Part shown: positions 46,356 to 55,474 of the stretch, in pieces
How the letters are laid out: each line of letters opens with the position of its first letter
Numbering within the stretch: the stretch's first letter is position 1
Assembly (NCBI RefSeq): GCF_000385135.1
Contig: NZ_ARQM01000010.1
Location: forward strand, 1,860,001-1,924,000
DNA from: Promicromonospora sukumoe 327MFSha3.1
Lineage (GTDB): Bacteria > Actinomycetota > Actinomycetes > Actinomycetales > Cellulomonadaceae
Reading direction: 5' to 3'
Length of the DNA stretch: 64,000 bases
Translations under genes and position numbers: made by a program
The notes under the pieces: generated by a model
Told to the model about the DNA's origin: nothing
Seen by the model: only the letters and a program-made list of their open reading frames with translations
Databases searched by the model: none

Positions 46356-46988
46356 TCAGGAGCTGGCGATGCCCAGGAGCGGCGACGTCGGCGTCGACGA
46401 CGGCAGCTCGGTGAAGCCGTAGCGGTCGTAGAACTTACGGGCGGCGATGTTCTCGGCGGCGTAGCCCAGGTGCACGCCCGGCACGTCCCGCTCGGCCAGC
46501 GCGGCGCGCAGCGTGTCGATGAGGCGCGAGCCCAGGCCGCGACGCTGCAGCACGGGCAGCAGGTCGATGTGCAGGTGTGCGGGGTGCGTCGTGAGCTCGC
46601 CGTGGCGCAGGCCGCGGACCATGCGCTCCGGGTCGGCGCCGTCGCGCAGGAGCTGGGCCTCGGTGTAGCCGGGGTCGGCGCCCGTGGGCGGCCCGGGCTC
46701 GGGGTGGCGGGCGACGAAGCCGGGCGTCCACTCGCGCGCCCACCACTCGGCGAAGGCCGCGGTGTCGGCGGCGGCCACGATGTACCCGGCGGCGCGGCCC
46801 TCGTGCTCGACCACCCAGGCGAGGTCGGGGGAGTGGTCCACGTAGGGCAGGGCGTAGACCTCGGGCATGAGGTCGTCGGTCGAGTAGATCCCGCGTGCGT
46901 CGCCACCGGCCGCGGCGGTGCGGACGCAGATGTCGGCGACGTCGGCCCGGTCGGCGACGCGGTACTGACGGATGAATGGCTCGGTCAC
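46356..46988 (-). CDS. GNAT-family N-acetyltransferase
   Basis: A 210-residue acetyltransferase. The acetyl-CoA motif is LHIDLLPVLQRRGLGSRLIDTL (Q-R-R-G-L-G) at about 135-156, followed by GVHLGYAAENIAARKFYDRYGF. The longer central region (WARE..TPGFVARHPEPGPPTGADPGYTEAQLL) resembles OGA-type C-terminal acetyltransferase domains, so a GlcNAc-related substrate is conceivable. Start is a GTG at 46988, 7 nt from TACTGT (47001-46996), thus probably leaderless. Confidence 0.8.
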   Translation of the reverse strand: MTEPFIRQYRVADRADVADICVRTAAAGGDARGIYSTDDLMPEVYALPYVDHSPDLAWVVEHEGRAAGYIVAAADTAAFAEWWAREWTPGFVARHPEPGPPTGADPGYTEAQLLRDGADPERMVRGLRHGELTTHPAHLHIDLLPVLQRRGLGSRLIDTLRAALAERDVPGVHLGYAAENIAARKFYDRYGFTELPSSTPTSPLLGIASS

Positions 46989-47091
46989 CCGCGACACAGT
47001 ACCCGTGCCCCCACGGCCCTCCGGCAGCGCCGGCGGGACCCGGGCGGCGTTACCCCGAGTTTGCCGCAGGAACACGCCGGTCATGCGTTCG

Positions 47092-47135
47092 TCACGTGAT
47101 CGCAATGTGCAATTGTCGACCAAGTTCGTTACGGT
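47092..47135 (+). promoter_or_regulatory. ectA promoter region with palindrome
   Basis: Contains the palindrome TCACGTGA (47092-47099), GCAATGTGCAAT (47102-47113) and a TACGGT -10 (47130-47135) 9 nt before the ectA ATG. The region is less GC-rich than the coding DNA. The ectABCD operon is expected to respond to osmotic stress; the regulator is not identified. Confidence 0.4.
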
Positions 47136-47144
47136 CGAATTGTC

Positions 47145-47663
47145 ATGCAGAACCTCGAAGAGGAACTCAAGCACATCCATCCGACCGAGACCACGGTGGC
47201 GCTGAGGGAGCCCACCGTCGATGACGGAGCAGCGATGTGGCGCCTGGCGCGCGACAGCAAGACGCTGGACCTCAACTCGTCCTACGCGTATCTCCTCTGG
47301 GCTCGAGACTTCGCCCGGACCTCGGTGATCGTCACCGTCGACGACGAGCCCGCCGGGTTCGTCACGGGGTACGTCCGGCCCGACGAGCCGACCACGCTGA
47401 TGGTCTGGCAGGTGGCCGTCGACCACGCCTACCGCGGCCAGCGGCTGGCGTCCCGGATGCTCGCCCACCTCGCGGCGCAGCATCCGGAGTGCACCCACGT
47501 CGAGACCACCATCACCTCGGACAACACGGCGTCGATCGCCCTGTTCATGTCCTTCGCGTCGGCCCAGGGTGCGCCCGTCGACGTGCGGACCGTCTTCCCC
47601 ACGGAGGCGTTCCCGGACGGCCACGACGCGGAGCTCGTGTTCCGCATCGGGCCACTTTCCTGA
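47145..47663 (+). CDS. ectA: L-2,4-diaminobutyrate acetyltransferase
   Basis: A 172-residue GNAT enzyme that acetylates diaminobutyrate in ectoine synthesis. LREPTVDDGAAMWRLARDS, LDLNSSYAYLLWARDFA, YVRPDEPTTLMVWQVAVD, the CoA loop RGQRLASRM and TTITSDNTASIALFMSFA are all EctA signatures; length is normal. It is followed by ectB after 109 bp that include a hairpin. The start is fixed by homology at ATG 47145. Confidence 0.95.
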   Translation: MQNLEEELKHIHPTETTVALREPTVDDGAAMWRLARDSKTLDLNSSYAYLLWARDFARTSVIVTVDDEPAGFVTGYVRPDEPTTLMVWQVAVDHAYRGQRLASRMLAHLAAQHPECTHVETTITSDNTASIALFMSFASAQGAPVDVRTVFPTEAFPDGHDAELVFRIGPLS

Positions 47664-47737
47664 CCTCGTCCCGGTCACCATCCCCACACCCAGTACGTAT
47701 CAGCACGCATCCGCACGTCCCGCACTACCCCAGCCGA

Positions 47738-47758
47738 GTCCGGCCACCAGGGCCGGAC
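47738..47758 (+). other. Stem-loop between ectA and ectB
   Basis: GTCCGGCC (47738-47745) and GGCCGGAC (47751-47758) form a perfect 8-bp stem with a 5-nt loop, 6 nt before the ectB ribosome site AAAGGAG. It may set the ratio of EctA to EctB by RNA processing or partial termination. Confidence 0.5.
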
Positions 47759-47772
47759 CGTGGAAAGGAGCC

Positions 47773-49146
47773 ATGCGCCCGAACACCGCCATGCCCACCG
47801 ACCACCCCACGAGCAGCTCCCCGGAGGCCTCCTCGACGACCGTCTTCGACGAGATCGAGTCCGAGGTCCGCAGCTACTGCCGCAACTGGCCCGCGACGTT
47901 CACGACGGCGTCCGGCAGCACGATCCAGGCCGAGGACGGCCGCAGCTATCTCGACTTCTTCGCCGGGGCCGGTGCCCTGAACTACGGGCACAACCACCCC
48001 GTCCTGCTGGACGCGCTGGTCGACTACCTGCGCAGCGGCGGCATAGTCCACGCGCTCGACATGCACACGGCGCCCAAACGCGAGTTCCTGACGACGTTCC
48101 GGGACCGGATCCTGCGTCCGCGCGACCTGGACTACAAGGTGATGTTCCCCGGGCCCACGGGCACCAACTCGGTGGAGAGCGCGCTCAAGCTCGCCCGCAA
48201 GGTGACCGGCCGCCAGCACATCCTGTCGTTCACCAACGCGTTCCACGGCATGACGCTGGGCGCGCTGTCGGTGACCGGCAACTCGATGAAGCGCAACGGC
48301 GCGGGCCTGCCGCTGACCAACAGCTCGAAGATCCCGTACGACGACTACTTCTCGGGCGCCACGGAGGACTTCCTGTGGCTCGAGCGGGTGCTGGGCGACA
48401 GCGGCTCCGGCGTCGACAAGCCGGCCGCGATCATCGTGGAGTCGGTGCAGGGCGAGGGCGGTCTCAGCGCCGCGCGCCCGGAGTGGCTGCGCGCCCTGTC
48501 CGAGCTGTGCCGTGCGCACGGGATCCTGCTGATCCTGGACGACGTGCAGGCCGGCTGCGGCCGCACGGGCGAGTTCTTCAGCTTCGAGGAGTCGGGCATC
48601 GTGCCCGACATCGTGTGCCTGTCCAAGTCGATCTCCGGTTTCGGGCTGTCGATGGCGCTCACGCTGATCCGCCCCGAGCTGGACCAGTGGGAGCCCGGCG
48701 AGCACAACGGCACGTTCCGCGGCCAGAACACCTCGTTCGTCACGGCCACCGCGGCACTGAACCAGTTCTGGGCCGACGACGAGTTCGCCGCGGGTGTCCG
48801 CAGCCGCGCCGCCGAGCTGCACACCGGGCTGGCGCAGATCGCGAGCGGTTACGACGGCGCCGTCGTCAAGGGCCGCGGGTTCCTGACCGGCATCAAGTTC
48901 GCCGACCCGTCCGCGGCGTCGAAGATCGCGGCCGCGGCGTACGAGCGCGGCCTGCTGGTCGAGACGTCCGGGCCGGAGGACGAGGTGCTCAAGACCATGC
49001 CGGCCCTGACCATCAGCTCCGACGAGCTGATATCCGGCATCGACATCATCGCGGCAGCGAGCGCCGAGGTGCTGGGTGCGCCGGTGTACCGGGGTGAGGG
49101 CAGCGGCGTCGTAGGGAATGACCCCCGAGGAGAGGAGAGCAAGTGA
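47773..49146 (+). CDS. ectB: Diaminobutyrate-2-oxoglutarate transaminase
   Basis: A 457-residue class III aminotransferase. It makes L-2,4-diaminobutyrate from aspartate semialdehyde and glutamate. [67 protein letters not shown] and the PLP-Lys in [12 protein letters not shown] are diagnostic of EctB. The N-terminus carries an extra 20-residue Ser/Pro-rich leader. Overlaps ectC by 4 nt (GTGA). Confidence 0.95.
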   Translation: MRPNTAMPTDHPTSSSPEASSTTVFDEIESEVRSYCRNWPATFTTASGSTIQAEDGRSYLDFFAGAGALNYGHNHPVLLDALVDYLRSGGIVHALDMHTAPKREFLTTFRDRILRPRDLDYKVMFPGPTGTNSVESALKLARKVTGRQHILSFTNAFHGMTLGALSVTGNSMKRNGAGLPLTNSSKIPYDDYFSGATEDFLWLERVLGDSGSGVDKPAAIIVESVQGEGGLSAARPEWLRALSELCRAHGILLILDDVQAGCGRTGEFFSFEESGIVPDIVCLSKSISGFGLSMALTLIRPELDQWEPGEHNGTFRGQNTSFVTATAALNQFWADDEFAAGVRSRAAELHTGLAQIASGYDGAVVKGRGFLTGIKFADPSAASKIAAAAYERGLLVETSGPEDEVLKTMPALTISSDELISGIDIIAAASAEVLGAPVYRGEGSGVVGNDPRGEESK

Positions 49147-49544
49147 TTGTCACTCGACTGGCTGATCTGGAGGGTACCGACCGGGATGTGCGGTCGGAGA
49201 CGTGGCGGAGCCGGCGCTTCGTGCTGGCGTCGGAGGGTGTGGGTTTCTCGTTCCACGAGACGGTGATGTACGCGGGTACGGAGACGGAGATGTGGTACGC
49301 GAACCACATCGAGGCGGTGTACTGCGTGGGTGGTACGGGTGAGCTGGAGAACCGGGAGACGGGGGAGGTGCACGAGATCTCGGACGGGACGATGTATCTG
49401 CTGGACGGGAACGAGAAGCACACGATGCGTCCGACGACGGATCTGCGGTTGATCTGTACGTTCAATCCTCCGGTGACGGGGCGGGAGGTGCATGACGCCG
49501 ACGGGGTGTACCCGTTGGTCGTCGAGGAGGAGGCTGCCGTATGA
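49143..49544 (+). CDS. ectC: L-ectoine synthase
   Basis: A 133-residue cupin that cyclises N-acetyl-diaminobutyrate to ectoine. [49 protein letters not shown] and [16 protein letters not shown] show the metal-binding and substrate residues. Starts with GTG overlapping ectB. Glycine codons are GGT or GGG in all 12 cases, never GGC, in contrast to ectB. Confidence 0.96.
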   Translation: MIVTRLADLEGTDRDVRSETWRSRRFVLASEGVGFSFHETVMYAGTETEMWYANHIEAVYCVGGTGELENRETGEVHEISDGTMYLLDGNEKHTMRPTTDLRLICTFNPPVTGREVHDADGVYPLVVEEEAAV

Positions 49545-50437
49545 CGGCCGGGACCAGGGGCGAGGACCTTTATCCGACGCGGGTGGAGGGTGATGCCGCC
49601 GTCCTGCCGCGGCAGGACCGTGTGGTCTGGGGCGGTGCGGCTGACGGCCCGCTGGACCAGGGGACGCTGGACGGTTTCGACCGGGACGGGTACCTGGTGC
49701 TGGAGGACCTGATCACGGCGGAGGAGGTTGCCGGGTTCCGGGCGGAGCTGGAGCGGTTGTCGGCGGATCCGGTGGTGCGGGCGGACGAGCGCACGATCGT
49801 GGAGGGCAGCTCGCAGCAGGTGCGGACGATCTTCGACGTGCACAACAGCAGCGAGGTGTTCGGGCGGATCGCGCGGGATCCTCGGGTGGTGGGTCGGGCG
49901 CGGCAGATCCTGGGGTCTGACGTGTACATCCATCAGAGCCGGGTGAACCTGAAGCCGGGTTTCGGTGGTGGTGACTTCGCGTGGCACTCGGACTTCGAGA
50001 CGTGGCACGCGGAGGACGGGCTGCCGCGGATGCGGACGGTGAGCATCTCGATCTCGTTGACGGACAACTTCTCGTTCAACGGTCCGTTGATGATCATGCC
50101 GGGGACGCACAAGACGTACGTGTCCTGTACGGGGCGGACGCCGAACGACAACTACAAGTCGTCGCTGGTGATGCAGAACGCGGGGACGCCGGACGAGGAC
50201 ATCCTGACGCGGATGGCGGACGAGCACGGGATCGACGTGCTGGCCGGTGGTGCGGGGAGCGCGATCATGTTCGACTGCAACTGCATGCACGGGTCGAACG
50301 GCAACATCTCGCCGTATGCCCGGTCGAACATCTTCCTGGTCTACAACAGCGTGGAGAACACGGCGGTGGAGCCGTTCGCGGCGGAGCGTGCGCGGCCGGA
50401 CTTCCTGGGGAGCCGGGACTTCACTCCGGTGGGCTGA
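49541..50437 (+). CDS. ectD: Ectoine 5-hydroxylase
   Basis: A 298-residue Fe(II)/2-oxoglutarate dioxygenase that converts ectoine to 5-hydroxyectoine. The iron triad is in [10 protein letters not shown] (His-x-Asp) and NCMHGSNGN (His); [19 protein letters not shown] is an EctD signature, as is [18 protein letters not shown] overlap with ectC. Shares the G/T-ending codon habit of ectC. Its presence indicates hydroxyectoine as end product. Confidence 0.95.
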   Translation: MTAGTRGEDLYPTRVEGDAAVLPRQDRVVWGGAADGPLDQGTLDGFDRDGYLVLEDLITAEEVAGFRAELERLSADPVVRADERTIVEGSSQQVRTIFDVHNSSEVFGRIARDPRVVGRARQILGSDVYIHQSRVNLKPGFGGGDFAWHSDFETWHAEDGLPRMRTVSISISLTDNFSFNGPLMIMPGTHKTYVSCTGRTPNDNYKSSLVMQNAGTPDEDILTRMADEHGIDVLAGGAGSAIMFDCNCMHGSNGNISPYARSNIFLVYNSVENTAVEPFAAERARPDFLGSRDFTPVG

Positions 50438-50489
50438 GCGGGGGCGGGCCGACAGGCCCCGGGCGGTACCCCGGTTGCCGGTGCTCGCG

Positions 50490-50531
50490 CACGGAAGCGC
50501 AGGTCACCTTTCGGTGGCCTGCGCTTCCGTG
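50490..50531. terminator. Strong bidirectional terminator between ectD and dps
   Basis: 50490-50508 pairs with 50513-50531: an outer 14-bp perfect stem (CACGGAAGCGCAGG with CCTGCGCTTCCGTG) and an inner CACC/GGTG stem, loop TTTC. It is followed by TGTTTCCC. It sits between the converging ectD and dps genes. Confidence 0.8.
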
Positions 50532-50545
50532 TGTTTCCCGCCGGG

Positions 50546-51055
50546 TCACTCGGTGATGGATCCGGAGGCCGACTCGAGGTGGGCGCGCACGAACCAGTGG
50601 AACTGCTCGAGGTCGTGCAGGTGTCCGATGAGCAGGTCGTTGGTGACGTCGTCGAGCTTGGCGGTGGCGTCGGCGGCGTTGCGGTGGGAGGTGATGACTC
50701 CGGCGTAGACGTCGTCGAGGGCGGCGAGGTGCTGGATGGCGGGGGCGCGGCCGAGGGCGTAGTCGTCCCAGGTGCGGGCGGCGACCAGGGCGCCGGGGGT
50801 GCCGATGGGGACGACGCCGAGGGTGGCGATGCGTTCGGCGATCTCGTCGACCATGGCGCGTACGGCGTCGACCTGTGGGTCGAGCATCTCGTGGACGCCG
50901 ATGAAGTGGGGGCCCACCACGTTCCAGTGCACGTGCTTGAGGGTCAGGTGCAGGTCGTTCAGCGCGTGCAGCCGCTGCTGCAGGATCTCGGCGACCTCGG
51001 CCCCTTGCTCGGGGGTGAGGGACGGGACGGTGTAGCGGGGCAGCTTCGGGGACAT
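50546..51055 (-). CDS. dps: Dps-family DNA-protection/ferritin-like protein
   Basis: A 169-residue Dps. The ferroxidase signature is HVHWNVVGPHFIGVHEMLDPQVD (about 41-63) with His, His, Asp and Glu ligands. It forms a dodecamer that stores iron and protects DNA from peroxide. Ribosome site AGGAGGA before the ATG. Iron and stress role complements the nearby siderophore and ectoine genes, but no iron box is seen upstream. Confidence 0.93.
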   Translation of the reverse strand: MSPKLPRYTVPSLTPEQGAEVAEILQQRLHALNDLHLTLKHVHWNVVGPHFIGVHEMLDPQVDAVRAMVDEIAERIATLGVVPIGTPGALVAARTWDDYALGRAPAIQHLAALDDVYAGVITSHRNAADATAKLDDVTNDLLIGHLHDLEQFHWFVRAHLESASGSITE

Positions 51056-51081
51056 GTGGGGTCCTCCTGTTCGGCCGGCGG

Positions 51082-51675
51082 TCAGTGCTCTCCATCGTCA
51101 CGCGGGTCGCGGCCGGTCGCCAGCGCGGCGAACGCGAGGCCGAGCACGGCGAGCGCCGCGAGCAGGACGGCGCCGGGCAGGGTGGTCCCGGAGGCGAGGA
51201 GGGCGAGGGCGCCGAGGAGCCCGGTGGCGGCCAGGACGACGACGTCGCGCCGCCACCCGGCGAGCAGGGCCGCGGCCTCGGCGTGGCCGCGGGCGGGCAG
51301 GTGCGCCGCCCACCACGTACACCGGACGACGACGTAGGCCAGCAGGGCGACCGCGAGCCCGGCGGGGTCGAAGCCGTCGTCGGGCCGGTTGCCGAAGCCC
51401 CACAGGAACACGCCGGCGAGCACGACGGTGACCCCGGCGGTGGCCGGGGTGGGGCGCAGCACGAGCAGGGCGGTGCAGGCGACGACCACGGTGGTGACCA
51501 GGGTGGGCGCGAGATCGCTGCGGGACGCGGCGACCAGGAGCAGGGCCGGGGTGAGCGCGAGCAGGGCGAGGCGCAGCACCCAGCCGGGCACGGTCGGGCC
51601 GGTCTCGACGGTGATCTGCGGCAGGGGCCGGGCGGCGGCGTCGGACAGGCGGGCGGGGAGCCGGGGGAACCTCAT
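51082..51675 (-). CDS. Membrane protein at the end of the MoxR operon
   Basis: A 197-residue protein with about five hydrophobic helices (40-58, 63-80, 85-97, 112-128, 147-185) and no recognised domain. ATG 51675 overlaps the DUF58 stop by 4 nt (ATGA). Last gene of a six-gene overlapping operon that starts at the DUF3866 gene. Probably works with the DUF58/MoxR proteins at the membrane; its role is unknown. Confidence 0.72.
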   Translation of the reverse strand: MRFPRLPARLSDAAARPLPQITVETGPTVPGWVLRLALLALTPALLLVAASRSDLAPTLVTTVVVACTALLVLRPTPATAGVTVVLAGVFLWGFGNRPDDGFDPAGLAVALLAYVVVRCTWWAAHLPARGHAEAAALLAGWRRDVVVLAATGLLGALALLASGTTLPGAVLLAALAVLGLAFAALATGRDPRDDGEH

Positions 51676-53063
51676 GGCAGGACCGTCCGGCCGGGGACGT
51701 GCCGCTGCGCGGCGCGGGCGAGGGCCTCGAACCGGACGGCGGCCTGGTCGCGCCGGGAACCGGCCCACCCGACGACCGGCACGCCCTCCCCGGCGAGCGC
51801 GGCGAGCCGGTCCTCGCGCTCCAGGCGGGCGATGCGCCACGCGATCCGCAGGTGGTGCTCGGGCACGGGCTGCACGTCGGGCAGGGTATCGACCACGACG
51901 ACGGGGTGGCCCTTGGCCCGCCAGGTGCGTACCAGGTGCAGCGGCTCGTCGTCGAGCACGGTGGAGAACAGGTAGACGATCGCGTCGGCCGGGACCTGCG
52001 GCGGGCGCACGCGGTGCACGGCGGCGCGGTCCTTCGGGTGCGCCAGGGCCAGGCCGTGGATCACGCGCCGCAGGTGCCGCCGCCCGGACGCGGGCGGCAG
52101 GGGGCGTCGCCGTCGGGCCAGGTCCTCCAGGCCCACCCGGTCGCCGGCCTCGACCAGGGCCCGCGCCACCGACGCCGCGGCGTGCCGGGCCAGGTCGAGC
52201 GACGTCGGCTCGTCCACGCGGAGCGTGCCGTAGCCGCGCCAGGTGCGCAGGTCGGGGCCCACGTCGTCGCGCGAGTCGACGACGAGCACGGCCGTGGCCT
52301 CCGCGGTGGCGTAGGTGCGGCGCACGTACAGGGTGTCCAGGTCGGGCGAGCGGCGCGCGGTGGTGCGCCAGTCGATGCGGCGCAGCCGGTCGCCGGGCGA
52401 GAACGGGTGGATGTCGCGCAGCTCCGCGCCGTCACCCAGGCGGCGCGAGGAGTGCGGGCCGGTCAGGCCCCGGAGCTTCTGCGGCAGGGGCAGCCGGCCC
52501 AGGGGCGCGGCCGCGGGCAGCACCAGGCGCCGCGTACCGCCCACCTGCGTGGCCTCCTGCTCCCACACGTGGTGCAGCGAACCGCGCAGGTCGATCGCGA
52601 ACGTCTCCTGCGGCCCCGTGCGCACCGAGGACAGCCGCAGCGGCACCTCGCGCGGCCGCGCCGCGAGCGCCAGCTCGGTGGTGCGGTGCCCGGCGGCGGC
52701 GATGCGGAGGTGGACTATGTCGGCGGTGGTGGGGCGGGTGGTCAGGGCCAGGGTGGCGGTGAGCTGGCCGGGGGCGGCGGTGCCCTCGGGTTCGTGCAGG
52801 GTGCCGCGGGGTTCGGGGTGTGCGCTCTCGGCGTCCTGACCGGCCGTGGGCTGGCTGCTGCGGCCCCAGACGGCGGCCAGGAGGCCGGGCACGCCGACGA
52901 GGGCGACGTCGGCCCGGCCGGTCAGCACACCGAGGGCGAGGAGGACGACGCCGGCGGCCACGGCCGCGGTGTACGCGGAGGTGAGCTGCCAGCCGCGGCG
53001 GCCGTCGGCGCGCTCGCCGCGGGAGGTGCGGCCGTCCGAGACGATGACGCCGCCGACGGTCAT
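51672..53063 (-). CDS. DUF58-domain protein (MoxR-associated)
   Basis: A 463-residue protein. Two hydrophobic helices near residues 30-70 anchor it, then a beta-rich stretch, then the DUF58 core GDGAELRDIHPFSPGDRLRRIDW with RTYATAEATAVLVVDSRDDV, a MIDAS-like von Willebrand fold start. Such proteins work with MoxR ATPases in metal insertion or complex assembly. It overlaps the MoxR gene by 4 nt. Confidence 0.85.
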   Translation of the reverse strand: MTVGGVIVSDGRTSRGERADGRRGWQLTSAYTAAVAAGVVLLALGVLTGRADVALVGVPGLLAAVWGRSSQPTAGQDAESAHPEPRGTLHEPEGTAAPGQLTATLALTTRPTTADIVHLRIAAAGHRTTELALAARPREVPLRLSSVRTGPQETFAIDLRGSLHHVWEQEATQVGGTRRLVLPAAAPLGRLPLPQKLRGLTGPHSSRRLGDGAELRDIHPFSPGDRLRRIDWRTTARRSPDLDTLYVRRTYATAEATAVLVVDSRDDVGPDLRTWRGYGTLRVDEPTSLDLARHAAASVARALVEAGDRVGLEDLARRRRPLPPASGRRHLRRVIHGLALAHPKDRAAVHRVRPPQVPADAIVYLFSTVLDDEPLHLVRTWRAKGHPVVVVDTLPDVQPVPEHHLRIAWRIARLEREDRLAALAGEGVPVVGWAGSRRDQAAVRFEALARAAQRHVPGRTVLP

Positions 53064-54085
53064 GCGTTCCGGACCGTGCTGGGGGTGGGCACGCTGTGCA
53101 GCAGGTCGGTGACGACGTCCTGGGGCCGGGTGGCCGACGCCCACGCGGTCGGGGTCAGGGTGATGCGGTGGGCGAGGACGGGGACGGCGACACGCTTGAC
53201 GTCCTCGGGCAGCACGTAGTCGCGGCCGTCCAGGACGGCGACGGCGCGGGCCAGGAGCACGAGGTTCTGCGAGCCGCGGGGTGAGGCGCCGACCTCCAGG
53301 GCGGTGTGGCCGCGGGTGGCGGCGGCCAGGTCGACGCAGTAGCGCACGACGTCGGGGTCGACGGGCACGGCCTCGGTGCCGGCCTGCATGGCGAGCACGG
53401 TGGCGGGGTCGACGACCTGGCCCACGGGGGCGGCCTCCTGCCGGCGGGCCAGGCGGCGGTTCAGGACCTCTGCCTCCTGGGCGGCGTCGGGGTAGCCGAC
53501 GGCGAGGCGGACCATGAACCGGTCCAGCTGCGCCTCGGGCAGCGGGTAGGTGCCCTCGTACTCGACGGGGTTGGACGTGGCCAGCACGTGGAAGGGCCTG
53601 GGCAGGGGGCGGCTGGTGCCCTCGATGGAGACCTGCCGCTCGGCCATCGCCTCCAGGAGCGCGGACTGCGTCTTGGGCGCGGTGCGGTTGATCTCGTCGG
53701 CGAGGAACAGTCCCGTGAACACCGGACCGGGCCGGAACTCGAACGTGCGCGTGGCGGGGTCGAACACGGACGAGCCCGTGATGTCGGCCGGCAGCAGGTC
53801 GGGCGTGCACTGCAGGCGTGCGAAGTCGAGGCCGAGCGCCGCGGCCAGGGACCGGGCCGCCAGGGTCTTGCCGAGCCCCGGGACGTCCTCGAACAGGACG
53901 TGCCCGCCCGCCAGGATGGTCGCGAGCGCCACCTGGAGCGCGTCGCGCATCCCGACGACGGCGGTGCCGACCTCGGCCAGGACCCGTTCGCCGAGCGCGG
54001 CGACGTCGGCGACGGGCAGGGGTCCTGCGGCGTGCGGGCCGGCGGGGGCTGCGTCGTTCAGGCCGGCGTCGTTCAGGTCAGGCAC
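53060..54085 (-). CDS. MoxR-family AAA+ ATPase
   Basis: A 341-residue AAA+ ATPase of the MoxR type. Walker A VPGLGKT in LFEDVPGLGKTLAARSLAA (about 64-82), Walker B FLADEINRTAPKTQSALLEAM, sensor 1 FHVLATSNPVEYEGTYPLPEAQLDRF with the Arg finger, and ASPRGSQNLVLLARA. It acts as a chaperone with the DUF58 partner. Starts with GTG at 54085 that overlaps the upstream gene by 8 nt. Confidence 0.92.
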   Translation of the reverse strand: MPDLNDAGLNDAAPAGPHAAGPLPVADVAALGERVLAEVGTAVVGMRDALQVALATILAGGHVLFEDVPGLGKTLAARSLAAALGLDFARLQCTPDLLPADITGSSVFDPATRTFEFRPGPVFTGLFLADEINRTAPKTQSALLEAMAERQVSIEGTSRPLPRPFHVLATSNPVEYEGTYPLPEAQLDRFMVRLAVGYPDAAQEAEVLNRRLARRQEAAPVGQVVDPATVLAMQAGTEAVPVDPDVVRYCVDLAAATRGHTALEVGASPRGSQNLVLLARAVAVLDGRDYVLPEDVKRVAVPVLAHRITLTPTAWASATRPQDVVTDLLHSVPTPSTVRNA

Positions 54086-54677
54086 GGTTCTCCTCGGGGG
54101 TGGTCGTGGCCGGGTCGGTGTCTGGGCCTTCGGTCAGGGCGAGGCCCGGTTTTCGGTCCGGGTGGGCCGCCGGGCGGGCCGCGCGGGTGGCGGGGGCGGG
54201 CCCGAGGCGTTCGACGGCGTCGAGCCAGGTCTGCAGGGTGCGGGCCGTGGGCGACTCGCGGGACGCGAGCTGCGCCACGACGCGGGCGCCGAGCAGGCGT
54301 TCGACCTCGGCCTTGGCGGCCGGGTCGGAGGGGTCGACGCCGTGGGCGCGCAGCCGGTCGGCGGCCAGGGCCCGCACGCGGCGCACGACGCGGTCGGTGA
54401 CGCGCCCGTCGCGGCCGAACGTGGACCAGCTCAGGTCGGACACGTCGTGCCGCCCGCCGGCTCGGGCCGTGGTGGGCACGCGCGGCCACCCCGGGTCCTC
54501 GACGACCGGCCCGGTCCGGGACCACAGGGCGGTCGCCGCGACGACGACCGCGGCCAGGGCGGCGGCGTGCCAGAGGTCGACGATCTGCCAGAACGCCAGC
54601 CCGGCCGCGACCAGGCCCGCGGCGACCGTCACCGCGACCAGCCGCGTCCAGTTCCAGCGCGCCGGGTCCTGGCTCAT
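54078..54677 (-). CDS. Small two-helix membrane protein of the MoxR operon
   Basis: A 199-residue protein with two helices (about 11-29 and 34-49) and a cytoplasmic part rich in Arg and Ala (VVRRVRALAADRLRAHGVDPSDPAAKAEVERLLGARVV). No known domain recognised; similar small proteins sit beside MoxR/DUF58/DUF4129 in other actinobacteria. ATGA overlap with the DUF4129 gene upstream. Confidence 0.72.
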   Translation of the reverse strand: MSQDPARWNWTRLVAVTVAAGLVAAGLAFWQIVDLWHAAALAAVVVAATALWSRTGPVVEDPGWPRVPTTARAGGRHDVSDLSWSTFGRDGRVTDRVVRRVRALAADRLRAHGVDPSDPAAKAEVERLLGARVVAQLASRESPTARTLQTWLDAVERLGPAPATRAARPAAHPDRKPGLALTEGPDTDPATTTPEENRA

Positions 54678-55474
54678 CGCGCACCCTGCCCGGCGGGACC
54701 GGCGGGACCGGCGGGACCGGTGCCCGCCGGGCCGCCGGGGGAGGGCTGGTCGACGTCCAGGCTGCGGGCGATCTCCGCGAGCGCCGTGCGGGCCTGGTCG
54801 ACGGCGGTGGTGTCCACGGGCCGGTCGGTGAAGCGGGCGCGCTGGTAGAGGGTGCGCAGCCGGGTGACGGCGCCCGCGGGGGCGGGGGTGGCGGCCAGGA
54901 CGGTGCCGGTGAACTCGGTGGGGGTCTGGGCGGGGTCGCGGCGGGTGCCGGCGCGGGCGGCGGCTTCTTCGAGGGCGACCCAGGCGGCGACGACGGCGTC
55001 GCGGGGGCGGGGGTGTCCGTCGAGGTGGGCGAGGGCGCGGGTGACGGCGTCCTGCAGCTCGGGGAGGTCGATGTCGTCGCCGAGGGTGTCGGTGGTGGTG
55101 CCGGCGGCGAGGTGGTCGGGGTCGGTGTCGACGGGTTCGCGGTGGATGGCGAGGAGCTTGCGGGCGGCGAGGGTGATGAGGGCGGCGACCAGCAGGGCCA
55201 GGAGGGTGACGAGGACCAGGACGATCCAGCGGTTGTCGGTGGGTTCGGGCTGTTCGCCGGGGGGTGCTTCGGGGACGCCGGTGGTGGCGGGCTGGGACAC
55301 CGGGGCCTGGGAGATCTCTGCGGTGGGCAGTCGCGGTGCGTCGAGGGTCCAGGGGGTTGCGGTGGCCGCGCCGAGCACGGCGACGGCGACGAGCAGGCAG
55401 ATCAGGGCGAGGCGTGCGGGGGGTGCGGTGCGTGGTGTCGGCCGTGGCATCCGGTGCTGCTTCCCGTGGGTCAT
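54674..55474 (-). CDS. DUF4129-domain membrane protein
   Basis: A 266-residue protein. Helix near 20-40, a Pro/Glu-rich extracytoplasmic loop, a second helix (WIVLVLVTLLALLVAALITLA, about 83-103) and a cytoplasmic DUF4129 domain (DAVVAAWVALEEAAARAGTRRDPAQTPTEF, LYQRARFTDRPV). DUF4129 proteins often accompany transglutaminase or DUF58/MoxR genes. The C-terminus is a Gly/Pro/Ala repeat (GPAGTGPAGPAGPAG). Start ATG 55474 overlaps the DUF3866 stop (ATGA). Confidence 0.8.
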   Translation of the reverse strand: MTHGKQHRMPRPTPRTAPPARLALICLLVAVAVLGAATATPWTLDAPRLPTAEISQAPVSQPATTGVPEAPPGEQPEPTDNRWIVLVLVTLLALLVAALITLAARKLLAIHREPVDTDPDHLAAGTTTDTLGDDIDLPELQDAVTRALAHLDGHPRPRDAVVAAWVALEEAAARAGTRRDPAQTPTEFTGTVLAATPAPAGAVTRLRTLYQRARFTDRPVDTTAVDQARTALAEIARSLDVDQPSPGGPAGTGPAGPAGPAGQGAR

